NCBI GenBank assembly: GCA_951812795.1 | Contig: OX638325.1 | Coordinates: 1,946,277 to 2,010,276, forward strand | DNA from: an uncultured Dehalococcoidia bacterium | GTDB lineage: Bacteria; Chloroflexota; Dehalococcoidia; Lucifugimonadales; Lucifugimonadaceae | DNA: 64,000 nt | Direction of reading: 5' to 3' | Shown here: piece after piece, positions 42,360-52,900 of the stretch | Layout of the letters: each line of letters opens with the position of its first letter | Position numbering within the stretch: position 1 is the first letter of the stretch | Position numbers and translations under genes: made by a program | Notes under the pieces: generated by a model | Told to the model about the DNA's origin: nothing | The model's input: the letters and a program-made list of their open reading frames with translations, nothing else | Databases searched by the model: none

Positions 42360-43490
42360 CTACCGCGCAATCATGTCGAATTGTTCGTAGGTTCCGCCGA
42401 GGATTGGATGCGGGTCAACGCCCATCCATCCGTCCAGAAGCGTTGAGTAAAGGCCCCGGAAGTCGTTGTTGTAGGCCATGTCGCCTTCGACTTGGTCTAT
42501 GGGTTCTAGAGATGGGTATTCCCCGTACAGGCCGCCTTTGACGTTTGAACCCATCACGAATGCTACGCCACCTGAGCCGTGGTCCGTGCCCGATCCGTTG
42601 TCATCGATCCTGCGGCCAAACTCGCTGAAGACCATCACGATTGCTTCGTCTCCGCGCCCGTGCTCTTCGAGGTCGGCGAAGAAGTCGCCAACGGCGGTAG
42701 ACAGTTCGTTCCAAAGGTTGGCGTGATTGATCAGCTCGCCAGAGTGAGTGTCGTAGCTACCGTGTTGCGTGTAGAAGATGCGGGTGCCAACGTCGGCGAA
42801 CATCACCTGTGCGATGTCTCGCATGGCTTGGGCGATCTGGTTGTCGGCGTATTCGATGGATGAGTGGTACTGTGCAGGCGCTGCTCGGAGGATATCGGCA
42901 CCGAGGTAGGCGCTCATACCGGTTTCACCAATCGCATCTAGGATCGCGTCCCTGCCTTCGGCGGGCCCGTACATTCGAGTGAAGATATTGAGCGCCAGAT
43001 CACGCGTGGCCGTATCTTCGATGTCTGGCATTAACCCATAAGTCGCGAGGTTACCCACCGATGCAACCGGTACGCCTTTGCAGTGCAGAGCGCGGGGTAG
43101 GCCACGACCAAAGTTAACGCCGGCGACGACGTTACTATGTTCGGGGTCGATTTCGCGGATCGTGCGTCCCAACCAGCCGTCGGGCGCGACGTCTACCGAT
43201 TCTGCGGTGTGCCAGATGTCCATCGACCGGAAGTGGGACCGGTTTGGTTTGGGATATCCGATGCCGTTTACGATGGCCACATTGCCGTCGTCCCAGAGAT
43301 CCTTGATCGGGCCCATGCTAGGGTGCAGGCCGAGTTTGCCGTCGAGATCGATGACCTCGTTTTCCTCCAGTCGAATTGCCGTTCGAGAATCTTGATAGAT
43401 GCCGTTGGTGTACGGCACCACTGTGTTCAATGCGTCGTTCCCGCCGGATAGCTGGATTACGACCAAGGCTGGGTCGCGTTGGGAATTCAT
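42360..43490 (-). CDS. DUF1501 family protein
   Basis: 376-residue member of DUF1501, an alkaline-phosphatase/sulfatase-like fold of unknown activity usually encoded next to a DUF1800 gene. Seen: VVIQLSGGNDALNTVVPY at the start, HGSYDTHSGELINHANLW in the middle and VMVFSEFGRRIDDNGSGTDHGSGG near residue 290, with the metal-like Asp/His of the superfamily. The twin-arginine signal often found in relatives is absent. Third gene of the DUF1800-NHL-DUF1501 minus-strand operon. Confidence 0.88.
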   Translation of the reverse strand: MNSQRDPALVVIQLSGGNDALNTVVPYTNGIYQDSRTAIRLEENEVIDLDGKLGLHPSMGPIKDLWDDGNVAIVNGIGYPKPNRSHFRSMDIWHTAESVDVAPDGWLGRTIREIDPEHSNVVAGVNFGRGLPRALHCKGVPVASVGNLATYGLMPDIEDTATRDLALNIFTRMYGPAEGRDAILDAIGETGMSAYLGADILRAAPAQYHSSIEYADNQIAQAMRDIAQVMFADVGTRIFYTQHGSYDTHSGELINHANLWNELSTAVGDFFADLEEHGRGDEAIVMVFSEFGRRIDDNGSGTDHGSGGVAFVMGSNVKGGLYGEYPSLEPIDQVEGDMAYNNDFRGLYSTLLDGWMGVDPHPILGGTYEQFDMIAR

Positions 43491-43557
43491 TAGTTTCCTC
43501 CTGAGAGCAGGCCGGGTTCGGGCTCCGCTTCGATTGCGTTAGGTGCGATTTCTCTCG

Positions 43558-44580
43558 TTAATCGGTTGTGACTATGTCAAATACTTGGATTCTGTGTCGA
43601 ACGGTGTCGACGACGTAGATGTGGTCCCCTATCAATCTGATCGACGATGGTCCCCAAAAATACTTCTCGATGTGAGAAGACTCTTCGTTAGGGTCTCTCT
43701 CGAATAGGTTTGGGTCGAGGTCAAGGTTCGACTCCGCTCGCGCGGCGGCCTCTTCTTTGTTGGTGTCGAGGAATGCTTGTGACCACTTTGAGATCGTAGC
43801 CTGCCCGCGATTTGCTTGGACGAATTCGCCGTCGGGGTCGAAGACTTGGATCCGGTGGTTACCCCAGTCGGCAACGTAAACATATCCGTCTTCGTCTTCG
43901 CATGCGCTCGACGGACGGTGGAGCTCGCCTTCACCTTCACCAGATGTTCCGACCGAGGACACGACTTCGCCCTCGGGAGTCATTTTTTGGATTCGGTCGT
44001 TGCCCCAATCGGCGACCAGCACGTTTCCGTCCCGACCGGAAGAGATCCCCCACGGCATGTTGAATTCGCCCACATTGGAGCCGGGTTTTCCGAAAGAGCC
44101 TAGGTAGTCGCCGTCGGCCGTGAATCGTTGTACGCGGTTATTCCGATGGTCGGCGATGAACAGCTCATCGTCGTTAAACGTGAGACCGCTCGGGCCATCG
44201 AGTTTTCCTTCTTCGGAACCGAGTTCGCCCCATTTTTCAATGAAGTCTCCGTCGGTGGACATCACAGTTATGCGGTTGAGGTAGTCATCGCTGATGATGA
44301 TCCGCCGTTCACTGTCGATGGTGATCGAGTTGGGCCAAGTGAATTGTCCATTTTCGGCACCCCATGCGCCGAAGATACCGAAGTAGTCCTCGTCGAGGTT
44401 CATTATGGTGACCCGAACCCCTCGTTTGTCTCCATCGGAAGAACGATTCAGCACGTAAAGACGGTCGTCTTCATCGGCGACGATGTCGACAGGATAGTAA
44501 AAGCCACGGCCAAACATAGCGGTGACTCCGATGGTGCGGTTATATGCAAGCCGCCCGGTTTTTTCTTGGGAATTGGCCAT
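43558..44580 (-). CDS. NHL-repeat beta-propeller protein
   Basis: 340-residue propeller of about six NHL repeats, e.g. GSEEGKLDGPSGLTFNDDELFIADHRNNRVQRFTADGDYLGSFG and the repeated ADWGNDRIQKM / ADWGNHRIQVFDPDG motifs. No signal peptide or membrane helix. NHL proteins act as binding scaffolds or lyases; the role here is open. Placed between the DUF1800 and DUF1501 genes with gaps of 73 and 67 bases, so it probably belongs to the same pathway or envelope structure. Confidence 0.85.
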   Translation of the reverse strand: MANSQEKTGRLAYNRTIGVTAMFGRGFYYPVDIVADEDDRLYVLNRSSDGDKRGVRVTIMNLDEDYFGIFGAWGAENGQFTWPNSITIDSERRIIISDDYLNRITVMSTDGDFIEKWGELGSEEGKLDGPSGLTFNDDELFIADHRNNRVQRFTADGDYLGSFGKPGSNVGEFNMPWGISSGRDGNVLVADWGNDRIQKMTPEGEVVSSVGTSGEGEGELHRPSSACEDEDGYVYVADWGNHRIQVFDPDGEFVQANRGQATISKWSQAFLDTNKEEAAARAESNLDLDPNLFERDPNEESSHIEKYFWGPSSIRLIGDHIYVVDTVRHRIQVFDIVTTD

Positions 44581-44653
44581 CGTTTTATCTCTATCAATAC
44601 GCCGCTAGGTGCGGAGTTTGAGTCTTGATTTCACTCAGGGTCGCTCGAGCGGA

Positions 44654-46081
44654 TCAGGCCCTTTGGAACTCAGGGGTGGCGGCCACGATCTTGATGGCGT
44701 TGGCTGCCCGTTCGCGTGGGGTTTGCCCGCCGTTGTTACCCGCCATCTCGTCGTTCTGTTCAACGAATTCGATCAAGGATTCCCGGGTTACGTCGGTGAC
44801 GTGCGTCAGTGCAAGCTGTTCGAGCGCACGGTCGACGAGCTCCGCTGGATCCGCGTTCCCGGCTTCTTCGACAACGCTGTCAACCATGCTCTGGACCCCC
44901 GGGCTTTCAAGATTGCCCAAGCGCTCCGACGCAAAGTTGACGCGTTCTACCAAAGCACCTGAATCGATCCATTCTGTGCCCCAATGCCATCCTTCCACCG
45001 AGGGTGGGTTCATCAAATGTTGTCCCATGAAGACGGTGTGCAAGTGGGTTTGGATCATCTCCTCTTTAGGCCGCGGAAACTCCCCGGTCAACTTGAGAAC
45101 GCCGACCATCAACTCGGCAGGGCTCTTGACGCGCTGGTACCAGACGTCTTCGGATTTGAAGAAGTCGGATGTGAATAGCACTCGCAGCATCTCCTTGACG
45201 CTGTAACCGCTGTCAAAATACGCTTTGGCGAGCATGTCGATCGCTTCCGGATCGCGTGGCGGTTTGTATGGCCACTCAGGAACCGGAGGTTCGTCTGCCA
45301 CAAAGAAGCTGTACATGTGGCGAGCGAGGAAACGCGCGGTGGCGTCTTGCTCGCAGATGATGTCTACGATGTCTTGACCGTCGAAGTTTCCTTTGCGGCC
45401 TAAGAATTCTTTTTCACCGTAGTCGTGGTCGTCAGGCTTGAACTCGAAGTGGAACGAGAGGCGCCCATACGGCCAAATGGAGTCACGCATCGACTTGAGG
45501 GTCATGTAGTCGGTGTTGCCGATCGTCCAGCCGGTGAACGCTCTGGCCGCTTCTTTGATGTCTTGTTCGGAGTAGTGACCGACGCCCATCGAGAATAGTT
45601 CAAGCAACTCGCGCCCGTAGTTTTCGTTGATCGCGCCGTTATGATTCTCGCAATTGTCAAGCCAGACGATCATCGCGGGGTCTTTTGAAAGCTCCACCAG
45701 CATGTCATCGAATTTGCCCATTCCGTGGCGGGCGAACATCCTGATCTGGTCGTGCAACACCTTGCCGTTAGCGAGTTTGGCGTAGCCAGTGGCAAAGATA
45801 CCGTGCCAGAAAAGCGCTGTCTTCTCGCGCAATGGAGCATCGGTCGAGATCATGCGATACATCCAATGGGAGCCGATGTTGTTACCCATCATCCCCATGT
45901 GGTCGGGGTGGTATCGACGGATCAGATCGATATCCATTGACTTAGGGCTATCGGTTTCGAGCAGCTTCTCGACCGTCTCGTCGTAACCCTGTTCCACAAG
46001 CGCTTCGAGTTCCTCCCTTGACGCTCCAAAGCCTGCCCGCCGCATGAGGTGGGCCATCAATTGCAATTCGTTCGTGCTCAT
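44654..46081 (-). CDS. DUF1800 family protein
   Basis: 475-residue, mainly helical member of DUF1800. Diagnostic parts: LMRRAGFGASREELEALVEQGY at the start, LFWHGIFATGYAKL, the NENYGRELLELFSMGVGHYSEQDIKEAARAFTGW block and FLGRKGNFDGQDIVDII. Biochemical role not established to my knowledge; genes are regularly paired with DUF1501, as here. First gene of this minus-strand operon. Confidence 0.9.
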   Translation of the reverse strand: MSTNELQLMAHLMRRAGFGASREELEALVEQGYDETVEKLLETDSPKSMDIDLIRRYHPDHMGMMGNNIGSHWMYRMISTDAPLREKTALFWHGIFATGYAKLANGKVLHDQIRMFARHGMGKFDDMLVELSKDPAMIVWLDNCENHNGAINENYGRELLELFSMGVGHYSEQDIKEAARAFTGWTIGNTDYMTLKSMRDSIWPYGRLSFHFEFKPDDHDYGEKEFLGRKGNFDGQDIVDIICEQDATARFLARHMYSFFVADEPPVPEWPYKPPRDPEAIDMLAKAYFDSGYSVKEMLRVLFTSDFFKSEDVWYQRVKSPAELMVGVLKLTGEFPRPKEEMIQTHLHTVFMGQHLMNPPSVEGWHWGTEWIDSGALVERVNFASERLGNLESPGVQSMVDSVVEEAGNADPAELVDRALEQLALTHVTDVTRESLIEFVEQNDEMAGNNGGQTPRERAANAIKIVAATPEFQRA

Positions 46082-46241
46082 CGCTTACCTACCGAATTTC
46101 GTCGCGACGTTTGAGTTTGGTTGCAGTATAACAACATCGGACTTTTCAGGAGTGTTTTCGCGTGATGGTGTTTGAGCGTCGTGGCGAGTTTCAACGTTGC
46201 AATCGTTGATCCCGTTCTTCGTATGCGCTCACAGTCCGATC

Positions 46242-47408
46242 TTAGGGATGCCTGGCCAACGCATCCTCGTCAAGGTCTACGCCCCAACCCGGCTTGTCGT
46301 TGACGATCAGGTGTCCATTTCGGACCTGCAGCGGCTCGGAGATAATCTCATCACGCCACGGTACGTCTGGATCCATGAACTCCATGTTGAGGAGGTTTGG
46401 CAATGTCATCGCGACGTGGGCGTTAATGATCGATGCCAACGGACTGTTGCAATTGTGCAGAGTTACAGGCAGATAACGGGATTCAGCAACCGCGGCGATC
46501 TTCTTGGCTTGCGAAACTCCGCCGCACCACTGCACATCTGCCATCACCACGTCGACCGCATCGGTGTCGATCACCTCGGCGAATTCTGTGGAGGCGTGAA
46601 GTCGCTCGCTCATTGCGATCGGTATCGAGGTCTGGGTGCGAAGTTGTTTGAGTGCGGACAGATTGTAGGGATGAACGGGTTCTTCGAGCCAAAGGAGGTC
46701 GAATGGTTCAAGTGCTTTGGCAAGCCTAAGAGCCGACACTGAGTTGAGCCCGTGTGCGTCGAAGGTTATTTCGAGTTCGTCGCCCACCTGGTCGCGAATA
46801 AATTCAACCTTTCGGGCGGTCGCCAAAATATCGTTCCGATGCAAATGCATATTGGGCCAGAAGTCACCCAATCGAGCGGAGTTGCCTTCCGTGACGTTGT
46901 ATCTGCCAGCCTGGAACGTCTTTACGCATGTGAAGCCGCGCGAGACTAGATCCTGAGCACGCTCTTTTATTGCCCCGAGGTCGTCCGAAGCCGCCGCACC
47001 GTCATCGACATTCATGCGGATGATCTGGCTTCCACCGCCGATATGCGAATAGAGTCGAACATTGTCCCAGACTCTCCCGCCGAGTAGCTCGTAAACCGGC
47101 TTGCCGAGGACCTTGCCCTTGATGTCCCACAAGGCGGTTTCGATCGCCGAGATCGCGCAACTGAATATAGCACCCCATGTGTAGTGGGTCGCTTTGAACA
47201 TGGTCGCATACAGGGCTTCCAAGTCGAAAGGACTCTTTCCAACCACATAAGACGCGAGCCACAGGATCGCCTCGGCGATTACCGGCCCGGCGTGTCGAGT
47301 TCCCTCACCATAGCCGATAACACCTTCGTCCGTCTCGACTTTGACAAACACCCAGCTTGCGCAGATGTTGCCTTGACCCAAAATCGGCGTCACTTTCGTG
47401 ATTTTCAT
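46242..47408 (-). CDS. mandelate racemase/muconate lactonizing-family enzyme
   Basis: 388-residue enolase-superfamily protein, a different subgroup from the one at 16041. Starts MKITKVTPILGQGNICASWV. Metal ligands in ITFDAHGLN, WLEEPVHPYN and AMSERLHAS, and the base-type region VTLHNCNSPLAS. Probably a sugar-acid dehydratase of the galactonate/mannonate type; substrate unknown. It stands alone between the DUF1800 operon and the permease. Start ATG 47408 is the standard family beginning. Confidence 0.9.
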   Translation of the reverse strand: MKITKVTPILGQGNICASWVFVKVETDEGVIGYGEGTRHAGPVIAEAILWLASYVVGKSPFDLEALYATMFKATHYTWGAIFSCAISAIETALWDIKGKVLGKPVYELLGGRVWDNVRLYSHIGGGSQIIRMNVDDGAAASDDLGAIKERAQDLVSRGFTCVKTFQAGRYNVTEGNSARLGDFWPNMHLHRNDILATARKVEFIRDQVGDELEITFDAHGLNSVSALRLAKALEPFDLLWLEEPVHPYNLSALKQLRTQTSIPIAMSERLHASTEFAEVIDTDAVDVVMADVQWCGGVSQAKKIAAVAESRYLPVTLHNCNSPLASIINAHVAMTLPNLLNMEFMDPDVPWRDEIISEPLQVRNGHLIVNDKPGWGVDLDEDALARHP

Positions 47409-47579
47409 GAGAGGTTTTCTCCCGGCGGCATGGCACTAATCGTTATGTTAGAGCCGATTGCGGACGCCGAAATGGCGGTTGCATCGAATTAAGGTCGACA
47501 AGTCGCCCAATTGAATTGTCCAAATCTTGTAAGATGCGAATTCGTCAGGTAAGTCGTATTCAACCGGGAGAACCTACCA

Positions 47580-49328
47580 ACGGCTACAGCGACGCAAAAC
47601 CCCCGTTTAGAAGTAGATGAGAATCCGCCGATTTCGACGACGGCCGGACTCGGCTTGCAGTTCAGCCTTTTAGCCTCGGCGACGTTATTGGTTACGCCGG
47701 TGATCGTCGCGCAGGCATCGGGCCTCGGCGACTGGTACATCAATTGGATGGTTTTTGCATCGTTGGTCGTAGTTGGTATTTCGACCCTGATCCAAGCGCG
47801 GCGCGTCGGCCCTATTGGCGGCGGTGTGGTCCTGCCGATGTTCACCGCGGCGTTCGCGATCCCGTTTTGTATCACCGCCGTCGTCGATGGCGGCCCGGCC
47901 ACATTAACAACGCTGGTGATCATTTCGGCAGTGATCCAACTCGCGGTCTCGAAATGGTTGTTTTTGCTCAGGCGTATCGTCACTCCGATCGTTGGCGGCA
48001 CGGTGATGATGATCCTGTCCATCACCTTGGCGTCAGTGGTTTTCAAGTTGTTGGACGATGCGACGGCTGACGAACCAGTGGGCGGTTCATTGACGGCGTT
48101 CGTGACGCTGGTCATCGTCGCGGCGCTCGCGTTGCGCCGTTCACCCATATTGAGGTTGTGGGGACCGCTGATCGGCATCATCGGCGGTTGCATCACCGCC
48201 GCGATATTCGGTATCTACGACGTGAATCGGATCGTCGAAGCACCGTGGATCGGTCTACCATCCGAATGGCCCGGCATCGGCTTAGATTTTGGGGTGGCGT
48301 TTTGGACGTTGCTACCTTCCTATCTCTTCCTTGGCGTAATTATTGCGATACAGACGAACGGCGCGACGATCGCGGCGCAGAACGTGTCTTACCGAGGCGA
48401 CCGAGCTGTCGATTTCCGTGGTATCCAAGGTGCACTTTCCGGTACCGGTGTCTCCAACCTGCTCGCTGGGTTGCTAGGGACAGTGCCAAATGGCATCAAT
48501 CCTGCCGGGTCCGCATTTATGCAAACCGTGGGCGTAGCGTCACGGCACATCGGATACGCCATCGGATTGATCTTCATCTTTTTGGCATTTGTTCCCAAAG
48601 CGTCCGGCCTTCTCAGCACGATCCCGGGACCCGTAATGACTGGGTATCTGGTACTGATCACTGGAACTCTGTTCGTGGATGGTGCAAGAACCGTCATCCA
48701 GTCCGAACCCAACCGGGAGAAAGTTATCGTCGCCGGAATGTGTTTCTGGATCGGCGCCGCTTTCCAATTCAGGCTCTTCGACATCCCGGACCTCAATCCG
48801 ATCTTGAACGGTCTGATGAAGAGTGGTATCACCACCGGCGGTTTCGCCGCGGTTGCGATGATCCTATACCTTGAGTTGACTAACCCCCGCAGAATGCGGT
48901 TCCGATCGAAACTCGACATCGATTCGCTTCCCGATCTGAACGACTTCATCGTCAAATTCGCAAGCAACAGAAGGTGGAGCGACGCGATGCGCGACAAGTT
49001 GATGGCGGTCGCAGAAGAGACGTTGCTCACCCTGTCTCCCTTAGATCTCGAGATGACCCTTGACGAACCCGACGAACCTGAAGAAGAGCGTACGCTAGTC
49101 GTTATCGCCTCGAGCGAAGGAGACGTTGCCGAACTCGAATTCATCGGTGGCGAAGGTGGCCAGAACATCGAAGACCGGGTCAGGCAGCTCCAAGATTTCG
49201 AAGACGAGAGCATCATCGAAAACGAACTCTCCCTCCAACTCCTCCAAAACTACGCCTCATCAGTCCGCCACCAGCAATTCCGCGGCACGGACATAATCAC
49301 CGTGAACGTGGAGCAGCCAGTGGAATGA
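47580..49328 (+). CDS. NCS2-type purine/pyrimidine permease with anti-sigma-like C-terminal domain
   Basis: Membrane transporter of the uracil/xanthine permease family with about 12-14 helices over the first 430 residues, including QTNGATIAAQNVSYRGDRAVDFRGIQGAL. No ATG lies near the family N-terminus. The frame reads ACG at 47580 then ATATQNPRLEVDENPP, after a GGGAG site; an ATG-to-ACG start change fits best, with TTG 47655 the first conventional start. The last 140 residues (DLNDFIVKFASNRRWSDAMRDKLMAVAEET to LSLQLLQNYASSVRHQQFRGTD) resemble a degenerate RsbW-type kinase/ATPase domain, an unusual tail whose call is tentative. Confidence 0.8.
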   Translation, partial: TATATQNPRLEVDENPPISTTAGLGLQFSLLASATLLVTPVIVAQASGLGDWYINWMVFASLVVVGISTLIQARRVGPIGGGVVLPMFTAAFAIPFCITAVVDGGPATLTTLVIISAVIQLAVSKWLFLLRRIVTPIVGGTVMMILSITLASVVFKLLDDATADEPVGGSLTAFVTLVIVAALALRRSPILRLWGPLIGIIGGCITAAIFGIYDVNRIVEAPWIGLPSEWPGIGLDFGVAFWTLLPSYLFLGVIIAIQTNGATIAAQNVSYRGDRAVDFRGIQGALSGTGVSNLLAGLLGTVPNGINPAGSAFMQTVGVASRHIGYAIGLIFIFLAFVPKASGLLSTIPGPVMTGYLVLITGTLFVDGARTVIQSEPNREKVIVAGMCFWIGAAFQFRLFDIPDLNPILNGLMKSGITTGGFAAVAMILYLELTNPRRMRFRSKLDIDSLPDLNDFIVKFASNRRWSDAMRDKLMAVAEETLLTLSPLDLEMTLDEPDEPEEERTLVVIASSEGDVAELEFIGGEGGQNIEDRVRQLQDFEDESIIENELSLQLLQNYASSVRHQQFRGTDIITVNVEQPVE

Positions 49329-49426
49329 GGTTAATCGAAACTCCAAATAAGCTAGATCGATACGCAGTATCATTAATCTAGCGGTTTGCAGTTTCATTAC
49401 ATCGATTAAAACCCGAAGGAGCGGTG

Positions 49427-49948
49427 ATGAGAATTTTGTGGTTTTTGAGCGGTTTCGCAACGATTCTGTCGGTCATCGCTCTTGTTCTATCCGCGTTTGC
49501 CTTGATCACGATAGTTTCAGACGAAGACGAGAGTCAGGAAAGCCAGAGTTACATCGTAGATCGCGGCGAATTCGCCGTAGATATGGTCTTGGAAGCTTTA
49601 GAGCTATACGAGGACCAGGGCCGAGAAGAGACGGTCCGTTTTTACAACACGCCGGAAAGCACCAATGGCGAGTGGTACGTCTTCATAATCGACGAGTCCG
49701 ACGAAATCATTGCACATGCCACCCCGGATCTATTGGGGGAAGACCTCAAAGGAGATCTCTTCGTCGGCGCGGATGGTTATCGGTTCGGTGAGGCTATCCT
49801 CGAAGCGACAGACCGTGGGCATTGGGTGGATTATCTATTTGAGAACCCTGCAACCGGCAATCAAGAGTACAAACACTCTTGGCTCGTCAAACGCGACGGG
49901 TTGATCTTCGGCTCAGGTTGGTATCAGGTGTTGCCGAAGTCTGGGTAA
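49427..49948 (+). CDS. membrane-anchored single Cache-domain sensor protein
   Basis: 173 residues: one N-terminal transmembrane helix (about 9-32) and an exported Cache-like domain with GEWYVFIIDESDEIIAHATPDLLGEDLKGD, WVDYLFENPATGNQEYKHSWLVKRDGLIFGSGWY at the end, the sCache_2 pattern that binds small ligands in chemoreceptors and kinases. There is no signalling output domain, so it may be a stand-alone sensor or a ligand-binding accessory. ATG 49427 has a GAAGGAG ribosome site; GTG 49424 is adjacent. Confidence 0.8.
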   Translation: MRILWFLSGFATILSVIALVLSAFALITIVSDEDESQESQSYIVDRGEFAVDMVLEALELYEDQGREETVRFYNTPESTNGEWYVFIIDESDEIIAHATPDLLGEDLKGDLFVGADGYRFGEAILEATDRGHWVDYLFENPATGNQEYKHSWLVKRDGLIFGSGWYQVLPKSG

Positions 49949-49963
49949 CACCGAGGCGAAACT

Positions 49964-52900
49964 TTAACCTGTAGTTTTCGCCAATCCGATTTCCACCACC
50001 ACCCCATCCACATTGTGCCGATCGCGGGCGATTTCGTCTGCAATCTCGCCATTTATCCCCACCGCCAACGTCTCGTTGGTGATGTAGTCGTTGTGGTTGG
50101 CGATGGCGGATGCCACGTCGCTACCTTCGGGCGCGTTGATGCACAAGTGAATACGGTCGGAGATTTCTAGACCCGCGTTTTTCCTCATATTCTGGATGAT
50201 GTGAGCGATGTCTCGGACGTACCCTTCAGCGCGGAGTTCCTCGGTGATCTCGGTGGAGATGCCGACAGTGTAGGTGCCATCTGATTCGACGGCGTATCCC
50301 TCGGCCGCGATGTTGTCGACGAGGATCTCATCGGGAGCGAGTTCGAAGTCTGCGATTCGGGCGATTTCGCCGTTTCTTACCGCAGCCGCCACAGCGGCTG
50401 CATCGGCATCTTCGAGCAGATTGCGGATTTCGTTGACCTGTCGACCGTATTTCGGACCCAAGGCGGGCAGGTTCGGACGCAGGCGATAGGCCATCAGGCT
50501 GTCGGATTCAGATGTGTCTCGAACATTCCGGACGTTGAGTTCGTCTTTTAGTTGGTTGGCGATCATCTCCAAGGCGACGCGCTCTTCGGGCGAGTTGAGT
50601 TCAACGATGAGTGCGTTCAACGGCTGTCGGACCTTTATTCCGGCGGCGGAACGCGCCGACCGACCGAGTGAAGCGAGACGCATGGCCAAATTGGTGCGCA
50701 GGGCGAGCGCGTCGTCGATCACGGATTCGTCAGTAGTCGGCCAATCGGCCATGTGGACGGAGTCGGGTGCGTCGGAAAATCTTCGGCTGACGAGATTGGT
50801 GTAGATCTCCTCTGAGATGAAGGGCATGATAGGCGCGAGCAGTTGACTAAGCGTTGTCAGGCATGTGTAGAGCGTGTTGTATGCGTCCTGCTTGTCGTTG
50901 TCGTCTTCGGATTTCCAGAAGCGACGTCGAGAGCGTCGGACGTACCAGTTCGATAGACGCTCTACGTAAGTCTCGATGGCTTCGGACGCTCGTTCGATCC
51001 GCCAGTTTTCGAGGTCGGCTGTGACCGATCGGACAAGCGCGTTGAGTTCTGAGATTGCCCATCGGTCAAGTTCGTTTGCCACCCTCCGATTTCCGGGTTC
51101 GCCGGAATGCCCTGTGCTCTGCGTTTGGGGCGTCCAACCATCGAGTCGGGCGTATGTTGTGAAGAAGTAGTAGACGTTCCACAGGGGCAGGACAAATCGC
51201 CTTCGGGCTGCGTCACCCACGCTGTAACCGAAATTGAGATTGTTCTGCGGGATATGGCGGGCGAAGACCCATCTCATGACGTCGGCGCCCATCCTGTCGG
51301 CGGCATCCTCGAACGGGATTGAGTTGCCTTTGGATTTGTGCATCTCCTCGCCGTTTTCATCACGCATGAGTCCGTAGGAGAACACAGCCTTGGTCGGGGC
51401 AACGCCTTCGAGAGCGGCGGCCATGCAGATTAGGGAGTAGAACCAGTTGCGGAACTGTCCGGGGAAGGATTCAGAGATCCAGTCGGCGGGGAACCAGTCT
51501 CGCCAGTAATCGCGGTCGTCGTTGTAGTGGAGTGTTGAGAAGCTGACAATGCCGGCGTCGAGCCATGCGTTGCCGACGTCGGTGATGCGCGCCGTCGCGG
51601 CGCCGCATTTCGAGCAATTTATCTTGACTGCGTCGATCCACGGGCGATGGGGTGATTGCCCTTCGTAATCGTCCCATCCTTCAATGGCGCGATCGCGCAG
51701 TTCCTCTCGGGAGCCGATTACGTCAAAGTTATCGCATTCGCTGCATTCGTAGATCGGAAGTGCGAGGCCGTAGTAGCGTTTCTTGGAGATCATCCAGTCC
51801 TGCATGTTGCGCAGCCAGTCGAGTTCTCTGGCTTCGCCGAATGCAGGAACCCATTTGATGGTCCTGGTGGCTTCCATCATCGTGTTCCGCAGTTCGTCCA
51901 TCGAGATGAACCACTCGTCGACGAGTCTGAAAACGAGCTCCGAGCTGCATCGCCAACAGATCGGGTAGCGGTGTGAATAGTCTTCGACTTTGTAGTAGAC
52001 GCCGCTTTCGCGGAGGAGGTCGAAGATGATTGGGTTAACTTCGTCGACTGAATTGCCGCTTAAGCGACCGAAGCCATCTACGTAAACGCCAGCATCATCA
52101 AGCGGGGCGATAACGGGCAAACCGTTTTCTCGGCCGAGTTGGAAGTCTTCGGAACCGGCTCCCGGCGCAATGTGGACGATGCCCGTCCCTTCGGCGTCGC
52201 CGACATCTTCCCATTCAATGACCCGGTGTTGGTTTCGGGCTTCAGATTGTGCTTCGAGGCAGTCAAAGGGGCCGCGATATCGCCATCCGAGCAGGTCTGC
52301 ACCTTTCGCGCGCTCGATGATTTCGTGTTTGCCATCGAGAACGTGGAGACGGTTGGCGCTCAACCATAAAGTTTGAACCACATCACCAACGGTGTTGCGG
52401 ACTTTGACGTAATCGTTTTCTGGATTCACGGCTGCCGCCACGTTGGCAGCAAGCGTCCACGGCGTGGTCGTCCAGACAAGCAGAGATTCGCCTTCGCGGT
52501 CTAGAAGCGGGAGACGGATGAAAAAGCCGGGATGAACAATCTCGGCGTAGCCTTCAGTAGCGATTTCGTGCTGGGACATTCCGGTTCCGCAGCGCGGGCA
52601 CCACGGCATGACGTCTTTGCCTTTGTACAGCCAGCCGTTGTCGTGGCAACGCTTGAGGAACGCCCAGATCGCGTAGTTGTTCTCGTCGGATTTGGTGTGG
52701 TACGAGTCGTCCCACTGCATGAAATAGCCGAGACGCTGCGACTGGCGTGTGATGACGTCGGAGAAATGGTCGACGCGGGCCTTGCACTCTTCGACGAACT
52801 TGCCGACACCGTATGTCTCGATTTCCTGCTTAGATTTGAAGCCTTTTTCCTTTTCTACTTCAACCTCGATCCACAGACCTTGGCCGTCGTAGCCATTTTG

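Noticed and set aside
48389-49216. 275-codon minus-strand frame opposite the permease
   Set aside because: Shadow frame without motifs; the plus-strand permease is certain.
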